The position numbers and the translations under genes are program-made. Shown here in pieces: positions 1-6,694 of a DNA stretch of 64,000 nucleotides. Source of the DNA: Gallaecimonas kandeliae (GTDB taxonomy: Bacteria > Pseudomonadota > Gammaproteobacteria > Enterobacterales > Gallaecimonadaceae). A model generated the notes under the pieces. It searched no databases. It saw only the letters and a list, made by a program, of their open reading frames with translations, and was not told the DNA's origin. Within the stretch, counting starts at the first letter, position 1; each line of letters starts with the position of its first letter. The DNA is taken from positions 3,595,501 through 3,659,500 of the forward strand of contig NZ_CP118480.1 of NCBI RefSeq assembly GCF_030450055.1, written 5' to 3'.

Positions 1-1
1 G

Positions 2-274
2 GCCGACATCGTTATTTACACCAAAACCGGTTGCCCCTACTGTGTACGGGCCAAAGCCTTGCTGAACGAGAAAGGGCAGCTGTTCAAAGAAGTCTGCAAC
101 GACAAGGACGCCGAGCGTCGCCAGCACATGCTGGACCTGACCGGCGGCCAGAGCTACACGGTCCCGCAGATCTTCATCGACGGCCAACTGATCGGTGGTT
201 GCACCGACCTCCAGGCCCTGGATGCCTCCGGCCAATTGGACGCCCTGCTGGGTGCCGCCGCCGACGCAAGATAA
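2..274 (+). CDS. grxC: Glutaredoxin 3, 5' end cut by window
   Basis: Small thiol-disulfide oxidoreductase that uses glutathione to reduce protein disulfides and mixed disulfides in the cytoplasm. The reading frame is open from base 2, and the visible 90 residues begin within the first beta strand (ADIVIYTKTG), so only one or a few N-terminal residues are missing. The CPYC redox motif lies at about residues 11-14, the cis-proline segment is TVPQIFI, and the GGCTDL glutathione-binding turn follows. It is followed at 37 nt by secB, the usual gammaproteobacterial grxC-secB-gpsA order. The identification is secure; the true start codon is outside the window. Confidence 0.95.
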   Translation, partial: ADIVIYTKTGCPYCVRAKALLNEKGQLFKEVCNDKDAERRQHMLDLTGGQSYTVPQIFIDGQLIGGCTDLQALDASGQLDALLGAAADAR

Positions 275-310
275 CGAAAACGACATTTTTACACACACAG
301 GTTTCTAATC

Positions 311-802
311 ATGTCTGAAGAACTGAACAACGCCCAACAGGCCCCCGAATTCCAGATCCAGCGTATCTACACCAAGGACATCTCCTTCGAGACCCCCAAC
401 TCCCCCGCCGTTTTCCAGAAAGAGTGGAAGCCGGAAGTGAAGCTGGACCTCGACACCCGCTCCAACAAGCTGGCCGACGATGTCTTTGAAGTGGTTCTGG
501 CCCTGACCGTCACCACCAGCATCGAAGGCGAAACCGCCTTCCTGTGCGAAGTGCAGCAAGCCGGTATCTTCACCATCGCCAACATGGCCGAAGCCCAGCT
601 GGCCCACACCCTGGGTTCCTTCGCTCCCAACATCCTGTTCCCCTATGCCCGTGAAGCCGTATCCAACCTGGTCAACCGCGGTACCTTCCCGCCGCTGAAC
701 CTGGCTCCGGTCAACTTCGACGCCCTGTTCGCCCAGTACGTGCAGCAGCGCGCCGCCCAGGCCCAACAGGCCGAGGGTGCCTCCGAGGAGGCCCAGGCCT
801 AA
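311..802 (+). CDS. secB: Protein-export chaperone SecB
   Basis: Cytosolic tetrameric chaperone that keeps preproteins unfolded and hands them to SecA for Sec export. The 163-residue product has the normal family length. Conserved family stretches are visible, including [24 protein letters not shown] and the [32 protein letters not shown] region. The C-terminal tail is rich in Ala, Gln and Glu, as in other SecB proteins, although the zinc-binding SecA-contact tail is not obvious. It sits between grxC and gpsA, 15 nt before gpsA, so the three are probably co-transcribed. Confidence 0.97.
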   Translation: MSEELNNAQQAPEFQIQRIYTKDISFETPNSPAVFQKEWKPEVKLDLDTRSNKLADDVFEVVLALTVTTSIEGETAFLCEVQQAGIFTIANMAEAQLAHTLGSFAPNILFPYAREAVSNLVNRGTFPPLNLAPVNFDALFAQYVQQRAAQAQQAEGASEEAQA

Positions 803-817
803 GCCTGAGAAAAACGC

Positions 818-1834
818 ATGACAGCCGCACAACCGGCCATTTGCGTATTGGGGGCGGGGTCTTATGGCACCGCCCTCGCCATTTCTCTGGCACGCAATGG
901 CAACCGTATTCTGCTGTGGGGGCATAACAGCGCCCACCTGGCGGATCTTGCCAGTGAAAGGCAGAACCGCCGTTACCTGCCCGGCATCCCCTTCCCGGAC
1001 AGCCTGGAAATGGAGCCGGATCTGGCCAAGGCCGTATCCAGCTGCCGCGACATCTTGGTGGTGGTCCCCTCTCACGCCTTCGACGACGTGCTGACCCAGA
1101 TGAAACCCTACCTGCGCAGCGATGCCAGGGTGGCCTGGGCCACCAAGGGCCTGGAGCCCGACACGGGCCGGCTGCTGCAGGACGCGGCCCGCGAAGTGCT
1201 GGGAGATAGCATCCCCCTGGCCGTGATCTCCGGCCCCACCTTCGCCAAGGAGCTGGCCGCAGGCCTGCCCACGGCCATCTCCATCTCCAGCACGGATGAA
1301 GACTTCATGCACCGGCTGGCCGATCTGCTGCACTGCGAAAAGCGGCTGCGCACCTACGCCAACCCGGACTTCATCGGCGTGCAGCTGGGTGGCGCGGTCA
1401 AGAACGTCATCGCCATCGGCGCCGGCATGGCCGACGGCCTGGGTTTCGGCGCCAATGCCCGCACCGCCCTCATCACCCGTGGCCTGGTGGAACTGTCCCG
1501 CCTGGGCGCCGCCCTGGGGGCCGATCCGGCCACCTTCATGGGCATGTCGGGCCTGGGCGACCTGGTGCTGACCTGCACCGACAACCAGTCCCGCAACCGC
1601 CGCTTCGGCCTGGCCCTGGGCCAGGGCAAGAGCGCCGAGCAGGCCATGGCCGAGATAGGCCAGGTGGTGGAAGGCTACCGCAACGCCAAGGAAGTCTATG
1701 AGCTGTCCCGGCGCCTGGGAGTGGAGATGCCCATCACCGAGCAGATCTACGCCGTGCTCTATGAAGGGCGCGACCCCAAGGAAGCCTCTGCCAACCTGCT
1801 TTCAAGGGAACGCAAATCCGAATCCCTTAAGTAA
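818..1834 (+). CDS. gpsA: NAD(P)H-dependent glycerol-3-phosphate dehydrogenase
   Basis: Reduces dihydroxyacetone phosphate to sn-glycerol 3-phosphate, the backbone precursor for phospholipids. The 338-residue protein starts with a Rossmann dinucleotide-binding motif ([10 protein letters not shown], about residues 12-21). It has the ATKGLEP segment, the [10 protein letters not shown] substrate region and the C-terminal helical domain with [24 protein letters not shown] containing the catalytic lysine. The ATG follows secB by 15 nt. A strong hairpin plus T-tract lies right after the stop, so this closes the grxC-secB-gpsA unit; the cysE often found next in enterics is absent. Confidence 0.97.
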   Translation: MTAAQPAICVLGAGSYGTALAISLARNGNRILLWGHNSAHLADLASERQNRRYLPGIPFPDSLEMEPDLAKAVSSCRDILVVVPSHAFDDVLTQMKPYLRSDARVAWATKGLEPDTGRLLQDAAREVLGDSIPLAVISGPTFAKELAAGLPTAISISSTDEDFMHRLADLLHCEKRLRTYANPDFIGVQLGGAVKNVIAIGAGMADGLGFGANARTALITRGLVELSRLGAALGADPATFMGMSGLGDLVLTCTDNQSRNRRFGLALGQGKSAEQAMAEIGQVVEGYRNAKEVYELSRRLGVEMPITEQIYAVLYEGRDPKEASANLLSRERKSESLK

Positions 1835-1837
1835 AAA

Positions 1838-1866
1838 AGCCGGCCAGATGGCCGGTTTTCTTTTTC
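1838..1866 (+). terminator. Rho-independent terminator after gpsA
   Basis: CCGGCC-AGAT-GGCCGG stem-loop (1840-1855) followed by a T-rich tract (TTTTCTTTTT) and preceded by A residues. It ends the gpsA transcript. A near-copy lies about 630 nt downstream, after the next gene. Confidence 0.85.
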
Positions 1867-1957
1867 AACAAACACAGATACCTGATATGCCTTTGCCGGC
1901 CTAGATAAAGGCCTCTTAGGCTGCCGATGTACCACCCCATAAAATGCAAGGATGCAA

Positions 1958-2452
1958 ATGACACGGCCTTTTCTTTTCCTGCTGATGCTGTGGCCCGGCT
2001 CCCAAGCCTTAGCCTGTACCTTGTCCCCTGTCCAGCTCCACTTCAGCGGCCCTGACATCGCCTCCATCCAATACCAACAAGGCCTGCGCAAGGACAGCGA
2101 AGAGCCTTTTATCCGGGCAATAGTTCTCTATAAGGACGCCGACATGGCGGTGGTGGAGTCACGCAACTGCGAGATGGAGAACTACAGCGTCAACTACTTC
2201 AGCACCAGCGGCAAGGTCGACAACAGCCGCCTCGAACCCCTACTGGCGCCCTCGCCCTTGCATGGGATCAAGCTGGCCAAGCCGCTGCTTGGCCAGCTGC
2301 CAACCAGCCCCGGCATCAAGGACCTGTCGGACGACGTCAGTTTCGCCAAAGGACAGGTGGAACTGCTGGTAAGCCGCCAGTCATTGGAGGATGCCCTGAC
2401 ACCCTACGCCAGCCTGGTATCGATCAGCTTGGCCCTGGGCGGCGCCGACTAG
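1958..2452 (+). CDS. Small exported protein of unknown function
   Basis: I do not recognise this 164-residue product. It begins with a clear Sec signal peptide (MTRPFLFLLMLWPGSQALA, cleavage expected after ALA), so it is probably periplasmic. The mature part contains two cysteines far apart and no familiar motif. The ATG at 1958 is preferred over the in-frame ATG at 1952 because an AAGG Shine-Dalgarno at 1948-1951 is 6 nt from the former and abuts the latter. It stands alone between the gpsA terminator and a second, slightly degenerate copy of that terminator. Confidence 0.7.
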   Translation: MTRPFLFLLMLWPGSQALACTLSPVQLHFSGPDIASIQYQQGLRKDSEEPFIRAIVLYKDADMAVVESRNCEMENYSVNYFSTSGKVDNSRLEPLLAPSPLHGIKLAKPLLGQLPTSPGIKDLSDDVSFAKGQVELLVSRQSLEDALTPYASLVSISLALGGAD

Positions 2453-2469
2453 GCTTCCTGTGGATAAAA

Positions 2470-2500
2470 CAAACCGACCAGATGGCCGGTTTTCTTTTCC
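2470..2500 (+). terminator. Degenerate copy of the gpsA terminator
   Basis: The string CAGATGGCCGGTTTTCTTTT is shared with the gpsA terminator, but the left arm is CCGACC instead of CCGGCC, giving one mismatch in the stem. It should still form a weaker hairpin with a T-tract and lies just after the stop of the preceding exported-protein gene. Confidence 0.55.
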
Positions 2501-2520
2501 TTGGCTGAGGCTCAGCTCAA

Positions 2521-2786
2521 CCCCGGATACCCCAGCTGGCGCAATGCTTCGTAGCTAACTGAAATGGAGCCTTGGCCATCATCCAGCCTTGAGCAGGGCT
2601 TCACCCCAGCCCCGGATACCCCAGCTGGCGCAATGCTTCGTAGCTCACTGAAATGGGGCCTCGGCCATCATCCAGCCTTGAGCAGGGCTTCACCCCAGCC
2701 CCAGGTAACCCAGCTGGCGCAATGCTTCGTAGCTCACTGAAATGGGGCCTTGGCCATCATCCAGCCTTGAGCAGGGCTCACCCCAA
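2521..2786 (-). repeat. Three tandem 88-89 bp copies of the trmL 3' end
   Basis: Copies begin at 2521, 2610 and 2699, and the genuine trmL end begins at 2787, giving a period of 89, 89 and 88 bp. Read on the minus strand, each unit carries the last 14 or so codons of trmL ([16 protein letters not shown]), the TGA stop and about 40 bp of downstream spacer. Copies differ by only a few substitutions and one single-base deletion. The units have no start signal of their own and are best seen as duplicated gene-end DNA, not as genes. Confidence 0.9.
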
Positions 2787-3242
2787 CCCCGGGTAACCCA
2801 GCTGGCGCAATGCTTCGTAGCTGATGATGGCCACGGCGTTGGAGAGGTTGAGGCTGCGTGATTGCGCCTGCATGGGGATGCGGATGCGCTGCTCCGGCGG
2901 CAGGCTGTCGATGACGTCCATGGGCAGGCCACGGGTCTCGGGGCCGAACAGCAGCACGTCCCCTTCCTGGTAACTGGGCTCGGAGTGGGGCCTGCTGCCC
3001 TTGGTGGTGCAGGCAAAGACCCTGGGATTGCCGAGGCTCGCCAGGCAGGCGGCCAGGCTGTCGTGCTGGGCGACTTCGGCGAACTCGTCATAGTCCAGGC
3101 CAGCCCGGCGCAGGCGCTTGTCGTCCCAGACGAATCCCAGAGGCTTGACCAGGTGCAGCTTGCAGCCGTTGTTGGCGCAGAGGCGGATGATGTTGCCGGT
3201 GTTGGGGGGGATCTCCGGTTGGAACAAAACGATGTTGAGCAT
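2778..3242 (-). CDS. trmL: tRNA (cytidine(34)-2'-O)-methyltransferase
   Basis: SPOUT-class enzyme that 2'-O-methylates the wobble base of tRNA-Leu isoacceptors using S-adenosylmethionine. The 154-residue length is normal for TrmL. Family stretches include the N-terminal [20 protein letters not shown], the knot region [11 protein letters not shown] and a C-terminal [18 protein letters not shown]. The ATG at 3242 is preceded by an AAGG Shine-Dalgarno that overlaps a CpxR-type box. Its last 40 nt and following spacer have been copied three times in tandem immediately downstream. Confidence 0.95.
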   Translation of the reverse strand: MLNIVLFQPEIPPNTGNIIRLCANNGCKLHLVKPLGFVWDDKRLRRAGLDYDEFAEVAQHDSLAACLASLGNPRVFACTTKGSRPHSEPSYQEGDVLLFGPETRGLPMDVIDSLPPEQRIRIPMQAQSRSLNLSNAVAIISYEALRQLGYPGLG

Positions 3243-3243
3243 C

Positions 3244-3258
3244 TTTACCCTTCTTTAC
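3244..3258 (-). promoter_or_regulatory. CpxR box between trmL and cpxP-like gene
   Basis: Minus-strand GTAAA-N5-GTAAA, an exact match to the CpxR consensus. It is about 70 nt upstream of the cpxP-like start codon and overlaps the trmL ribosome-binding region. A TAATCT at 3291-3296 could be the -10 of a CpxR-dependent promoter for the cpxP-like gene. The assignment is by motif only. Confidence 0.7.
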
Positions 3259-3327
3259 CCGGGCCTTACGCCCCTTTGCATTGCGCTGGCTAATCTGGAA
3301 GCGAAGTCAATCACAGGAGACACCCCC

Positions 3328-3762
3328 ATGAAAAGCCTTTTCACCGCCCTGGCCCTGGCCGGCACCCTGACCCTGTCCGCCGGCGCCCTGGCCCATGAAC
3401 ACGACCGAGGCCCACGCATGGAAGGCCCCATGCCGGCGCAGATGCTGCTCCGCCCCCACTTCGCCGATAAGCTGGGCTTGAGCCAGGCCCAGAAGGACCA
3501 GATCCAGGCCCTACTGGACGCCCAGAAGGGCAAGCGCCCCAGCCGCGACCAGATGAAGGCCAAGCGGGACGAGATGAAGGCGCTGATCGAGGCTCCGGCC
3601 TTCGATGAAACCAAGGCCCGCGCCATGATCGCCGAGCACGCCGACATGGAACTGGCCCACATGAAGCTGGCCCACGACGTTATGCAGGTGCTAACAGCGG
3701 AGCAGAAGGATAAACTGGCCGAAATGCGTAAAGAGCGTTCCCGCCACGACCGAGATGAATGA
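3328..3762 (+). CDS. cpxP: CpxP/Spy-family periplasmic chaperone
   Basis: 144-residue periplasmic protein of the LTxxQ/Spy family. CpxP inhibits the CpxA sensor and helps clear misfolded envelope proteins. A signal peptide (MKSLFTALALAGTLTLSAGALA) is followed by a helical, Met/Lys-rich body with two LTxxQ-type repeats, LGLSQAQKDQI and LTAEQKDKL. Start chosen at 3328, because it gives the signal peptide and has AGGAGA 6 nt upstream; longer upstream reading is not coding. A CpxR box lies upstream, and the gene overlaps fieF by 8 nt, the same cpxP-fieF pairing as in Escherichia coli. It could equally be called Spy-like, but the context favours CpxP. Confidence 0.85.
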   Translation: MKSLFTALALAGTLTLSAGALAHEHDRGPRMEGPMPAQMLLRPHFADKLGLSQAQKDQIQALLDAQKGKRPSRDQMKAKRDEMKALIEAPAFDETKARAMIAEHADMELAHMKLAHDVMQVLTAEQKDKLAEMRKERSRHDRDE

Positions 3763-4660
3763 TCAATACAAGCGCCTGGTAAAGAAGGCGACACTGGCTT
3801 CCACCTTTGTCGCCACCCTCCTCATCATCAGCAAGCTGCTGGCCTGGATCCTCACGGGTTCGGCCAGCATGCTGGCTTCCCTCACCGACTCCCTGATGGA
3901 CGTGTCCGCGTCCCTCATCAACCTGCTGGCGGCCCACTACGCCACCCAGCCGGCGGATAACGAACACCGCTTCGGCCACGGCAAGGCCGAGTCCCTGGCC
4001 GGCATAGCCCAGGCCGGCTTCATCGCCGGCTCGGCGGTGCTGCTGATCTTCAACGCCGCCGACCGCCTGATCAATCCCAAGACCCTGGCCCAGACCGATG
4101 TGGGTATCACCGTCACCCTGCTGGCCCTGGTGCTGACGGTGATGCTGATCAGCTACCAGGCCTACGTGGTGAAGAAGACCGGCTCCCAGGTGGTCAAGGC
4201 CGATGCCCTGCACTACCGCTCCGACGTGCTGCTGAACCTCGGGGTATTGGCGGCCCTGGGCGCCTCCGCCTACGGCTATCAATGGGCCGATGGCGCCCTG
4301 GCCCTGGTGATCGGCGTCTACATACTGGTGTCGGCGGCGGGCATCGCCATAGAGTCAGGCAACACATTGCTGGACAGGGAACTACCGGAAGAAGAGAAGG
4401 AAGACATACTGCGCATAGTCCGTGAGCACCCCATGGTGCATGGCGCCCACGAGATCCGCACCCGCCAGGCCGGCCCCACCAAGTTCATCCAGATGCACCT
4501 GGAGTTGCCCGACGAGCTGTCACTGATGGAGGCCCACAGGGTGGCCGACGAAGTGGAGAAATCATTGGAGCGGGCCTATCCAGGGGCGGACGTCATCATC
4601 CACCAGGACCCCCTGTCCATGGCGCCCGGCAAGAGGCGCCGCCGTCACTCGGGCAGCTGA
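3755..4660 (+). CDS. fieF: Cation diffusion facilitator (Zn/Fe efflux)
   Basis: Inner-membrane proton-coupled exporter of Zn2+, Fe2+ and Cd2+. The 301-residue protein shows about six transmembrane helices. The intramembrane metal site is visible as LTDSLMDVSAS (DxxxD) in helix II and HYRSDVLLN (HxxxD) in helix V, with the HRFGHGKAESLAG loop motif between. The cytoplasmic domain ends with the HxD-type motif IIHQDP. It overlaps the cpxP-like gene by 8 nt and is co-transcribed with it, while its 3' end overlaps convergent cpxA by 16 nt. Confidence 0.95.
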   Translation: MNDQYKRLVKKATLASTFVATLLIISKLLAWILTGSASMLASLTDSLMDVSASLINLLAAHYATQPADNEHRFGHGKAESLAGIAQAGFIAGSAVLLIFNAADRLINPKTLAQTDVGITVTLLALVLTVMLISYQAYVVKKTGSQVVKADALHYRSDVLLNLGVLAALGASAYGYQWADGALALVIGVYILVSAAGIAIESGNTLLDRELPEEEKEDILRIVREHPMVHGAHEIRTRQAGPTKFIQMHLELPDELSLMEAHRVADEVEKSLERAYPGADVIIHQDPLSMAPGKRRRRHSGS

Positions 4661-5970
4661 AGCTCGAAACGCAGGCCTCCCAGGCTTGAACGCCCCACCT
4701 TGAGGTCGCCGCCCTGGGCCCTGGCCGCCGCCAGGGCTATGGCCAGCCCCAGCCCCGTCTTGCCCTGGTGGCCCCTGGCCGGGTCGCCCCGGTAGAAGGG
4801 CTCGAACAGTTTGTCCATCATCTCCTCTGGCACGCCAGGGCCGTCGTCCTCCACCCGCAGCAGCCAGCCCTTGTCCTTCCGAGCCAGGCTCACCGCTATA
4901 TGGCTGCCGTAACGGCAGGCGTTGGACAGCAGGTTGTCCAGCACCCGCTGCAGCAGGCGCGGCCTGAACAGGGCCTCGGCGCTGTCCGGCGCCGCCAGGG
5001 TGATGTCCTTGTCAGGGGCCTGGAAGCGCCAGTCCTGGACGCTGGACGCCACCTGCTCGGCAATGTCCCCTTCTTCCGGCGGCTCCTGGTAGAGGGTGGC
5101 CTCCAGCCTTGAGAGGGTCAGCACCTGATCGATGAGGTGCTCCAGGGTGTCGCACTCCTTCTCGATGCGCTCCAGGTACTTGTGCTCCCCCTGCTGCTCG
5201 GCCATCAGCGCCGACGCCAGCTTGAGCCGGGTCAGGGGTGAGCGCAGTTCGTGGGACACGTCCGCCAGCAGCCGCTTCTGGGAAGCCAACAAGGCCTCCA
5301 GCTTGTCGGCCATGGCGTTGAAATCGCGGCCCAGCTGGCCCAGCTCGCCGCTGCCGGGCTTGACCCTGGTCTTGAGGTCGCCGTCCCCCAGGCGCCTGGC
5401 GGCAATGGACAGCTGCCTGACCGGCTTGGCCAGCCAGGCCGCCAGCCCCAGGCTCAAGCCCAGCACCAGCAGCAGGGAAGTAGCGAAACGGATCCAGGAG
5501 GGTCCCTGCCAGAAGCGCTCCCAGGGGCCCATGGGCCTGGGCGGCATCATCCAGATAGCCAGCACTGGGCCGTCCCGGGTCGCTATCTCGAAGGGGCCTA
5601 TGGCACGCAGAGGGCCCTGCTCCAAGACCTGGATATGGTCCGAGGCCACCAGTTCGGGGATCCGCCAATGCCCTGGCCTGTGGCGGCGCTCCAGGGGCTG
5701 CAGGCTTTGCGGGTCGAACAACATCAGGAAACGGCTGATCTCGGTCCGCTTCAGGGCCAGCAGGGGCCTGTCGGCGAAGCGGTCGAGACGGTCGCGCACC
5801 TGGGCCAGCTCGGCCATTTCCGGGGGTTCGGGGGGACGCAGCTCCTCGCGGTCGCGCAGCTGGTGGCTCAGCTGGACGTTGGCCAGCAGCATCAGGGTCA
5901 GCACCAGCCAGAACCAGAGGAAGAGGCGGCCGGCGAAACCGGTCAGCCAACCGAGGCCGGGCAGCCTCAT
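4645..5970 (-). CDS. cpxA: Envelope-stress sensor histidine kinase CpxA
   Basis: Inner-membrane kinase/phosphatase of the Cpx system. The 441 residues comprise an N-terminal helix (about 9-30), a periplasmic sensor region, a second helix (about 160-182) and a HAMP domain. The dimerisation/phosphotransfer box is DVSHELRSPLTRLKLA with the active histidine, followed by an ATPase domain with the N-box DNLLSNACRYG and G-boxes DDGPGVP and KTGLGLAIA. The start overlaps the cpxR stop by 4 nt (ATGA-type junction). The cpxP-fieF neighbourhood and CpxR box support CpxA over a generic kinase. Its 3' end overlaps the fieF 3' end. Confidence 0.9.
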   Translation of the reverse strand: MRLPGLGWLTGFAGRLFLWFWLVLTLMLLANVQLSHQLRDREELRPPEPPEMAELAQVRDRLDRFADRPLLALKRTEISRFLMLFDPQSLQPLERRHRPGHWRIPELVASDHIQVLEQGPLRAIGPFEIATRDGPVLAIWMMPPRPMGPWERFWQGPSWIRFATSLLLVLGLSLGLAAWLAKPVRQLSIAARRLGDGDLKTRVKPGSGELGQLGRDFNAMADKLEALLASQKRLLADVSHELRSPLTRLKLASALMAEQQGEHKYLERIEKECDTLEHLIDQVLTLSRLEATLYQEPPEEGDIAEQVASSVQDWRFQAPDKDITLAAPDSAEALFRPRLLQRVLDNLLSNACRYGSHIAVSLARKDKGWLLRVEDDGPGVPEEMMDKLFEPFYRGDPARGHQGKTGLGLAIALAAARAQGGDLKVGRSSLGGLRFELQLPE

Positions 5971-6635
5971 GGGGACTCCGTGATCAGCTGGTAACCGACG
6001 CCGCGCAGGGTGCGGATCACCGGGTCTGGGCTGACGTCGGCCATCTTCTTGCGGATATGGGATACGTGGATGTCGATATGGCGGTCGAAGGGCTGCAACC
6101 GGCGGCCGAAGGCCTGCTGGCAGATGTCTTCCTTACTGACCACCTCGCCGCTGCGCTCGAAGAGCACGGCCAGCACCCGGAACTCGGCGGCGGTGAGATC
6201 CAGCAGTGCGCCGTGGTAGCGCACCTCCAGCCGTTCCGGCTGCAGGTCCAGGGCCCCCACCGCCTGGGTAACGGGGTTGAGGCGCCGCAATATGGCCTGG
6301 ATGCGGGCCACCAGTTCGCGGTGGGAAAAGGGCTTGGCCACGTAATCGTCGGCCCCCAGCTCCAGGCCCAGTACCCTGTCCACCTCGTCGCCGCGGGCGG
6401 TCAGCATCAGCACCGGCACCTGGCTCTTCTGGCGGATGCCCTTGAGCACCCCGAAGCCGTCCAGCCCCGGCAGCATCACGTCCAGCAGCACCAGATCGGG
6501 GCTGCCGCCCAGGGCCTGGGCCAGGCCGCTGGGGCCGTCGTGGGCCAGGGCCACGTCGAAGCCGTTGCCCTTGAGGTAGTCGCCCAGCAGCTCGCAGAGG
6601 CTGGTGTCGTCGTCGATGATGAGGATCTTGGTCAT
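5967..6635 (-). CDS. cpxR: OmpR-family response regulator CpxR
   Basis: Transcription factor phosphorylated by CpxA. The 222-residue protein has a receiver domain with the acidic pocket IIDDD and phospho-acceptor aspartate in LVLLDVMLPG, the KPF lysine motif, and a C-terminal winged-helix domain ending in IRTLRGVGYQLI. ATG at 6635 is preferred over the upstream in-frame GTG at 6641 because AGGA lies 7 nt before it. A CpxR-type box sits about 40 nt upstream, which predicts autoregulation as in enteric bacteria. Confidence 0.92.
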   Translation of the reverse strand: MTKILIIDDDTSLCELLGDYLKGNGFDVALAHDGPSGLAQALGGSPDLVLLDVMLPGLDGFGVLKGIRQKSQVPVLMLTARGDEVDRVLGLELGADDYVAKPFSHRELVARIQAILRRLNPVTQAVGALDLQPERLEVRYHGALLDLTAAEFRVLAVLFERSGEVVSKEDICQQAFGRRLQPFDRHIDIHVSHIRKKMADVSPDPVIRTLRGVGYQLITESP

Positions 6636-6674
6636 GCTCACATCCTAACGGCTCCCGGCGACAACCCAAGCCCC

Positions 6675-6689
6675 TTTACGCATTTTTAC
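6675..6689 (-). promoter_or_regulatory. CpxR box upstream of cpxRA
   Basis: GTAAA-N5-GTAAA on the minus strand, in the same orientation as cpxRA and about 40-55 nt before the cpxR start. It predicts positive autoregulation. Motif match only. Confidence 0.7.
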
Positions 6690-6694
6690 CCGCC

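Noticed and set aside
2521-2820. Possible CRISPR array in the regular 89-bp repeats
   Set aside because: The whole period is repeated, without unique spacers, and it matches the trmL gene end; no cas genes are present.
3118-3327. 70-codon upstream extension of the cpxP-like gene
   Set aside because: It is antisense to trmL and would bury the signal peptide; AGGAGA precedes the ATG at 3328.
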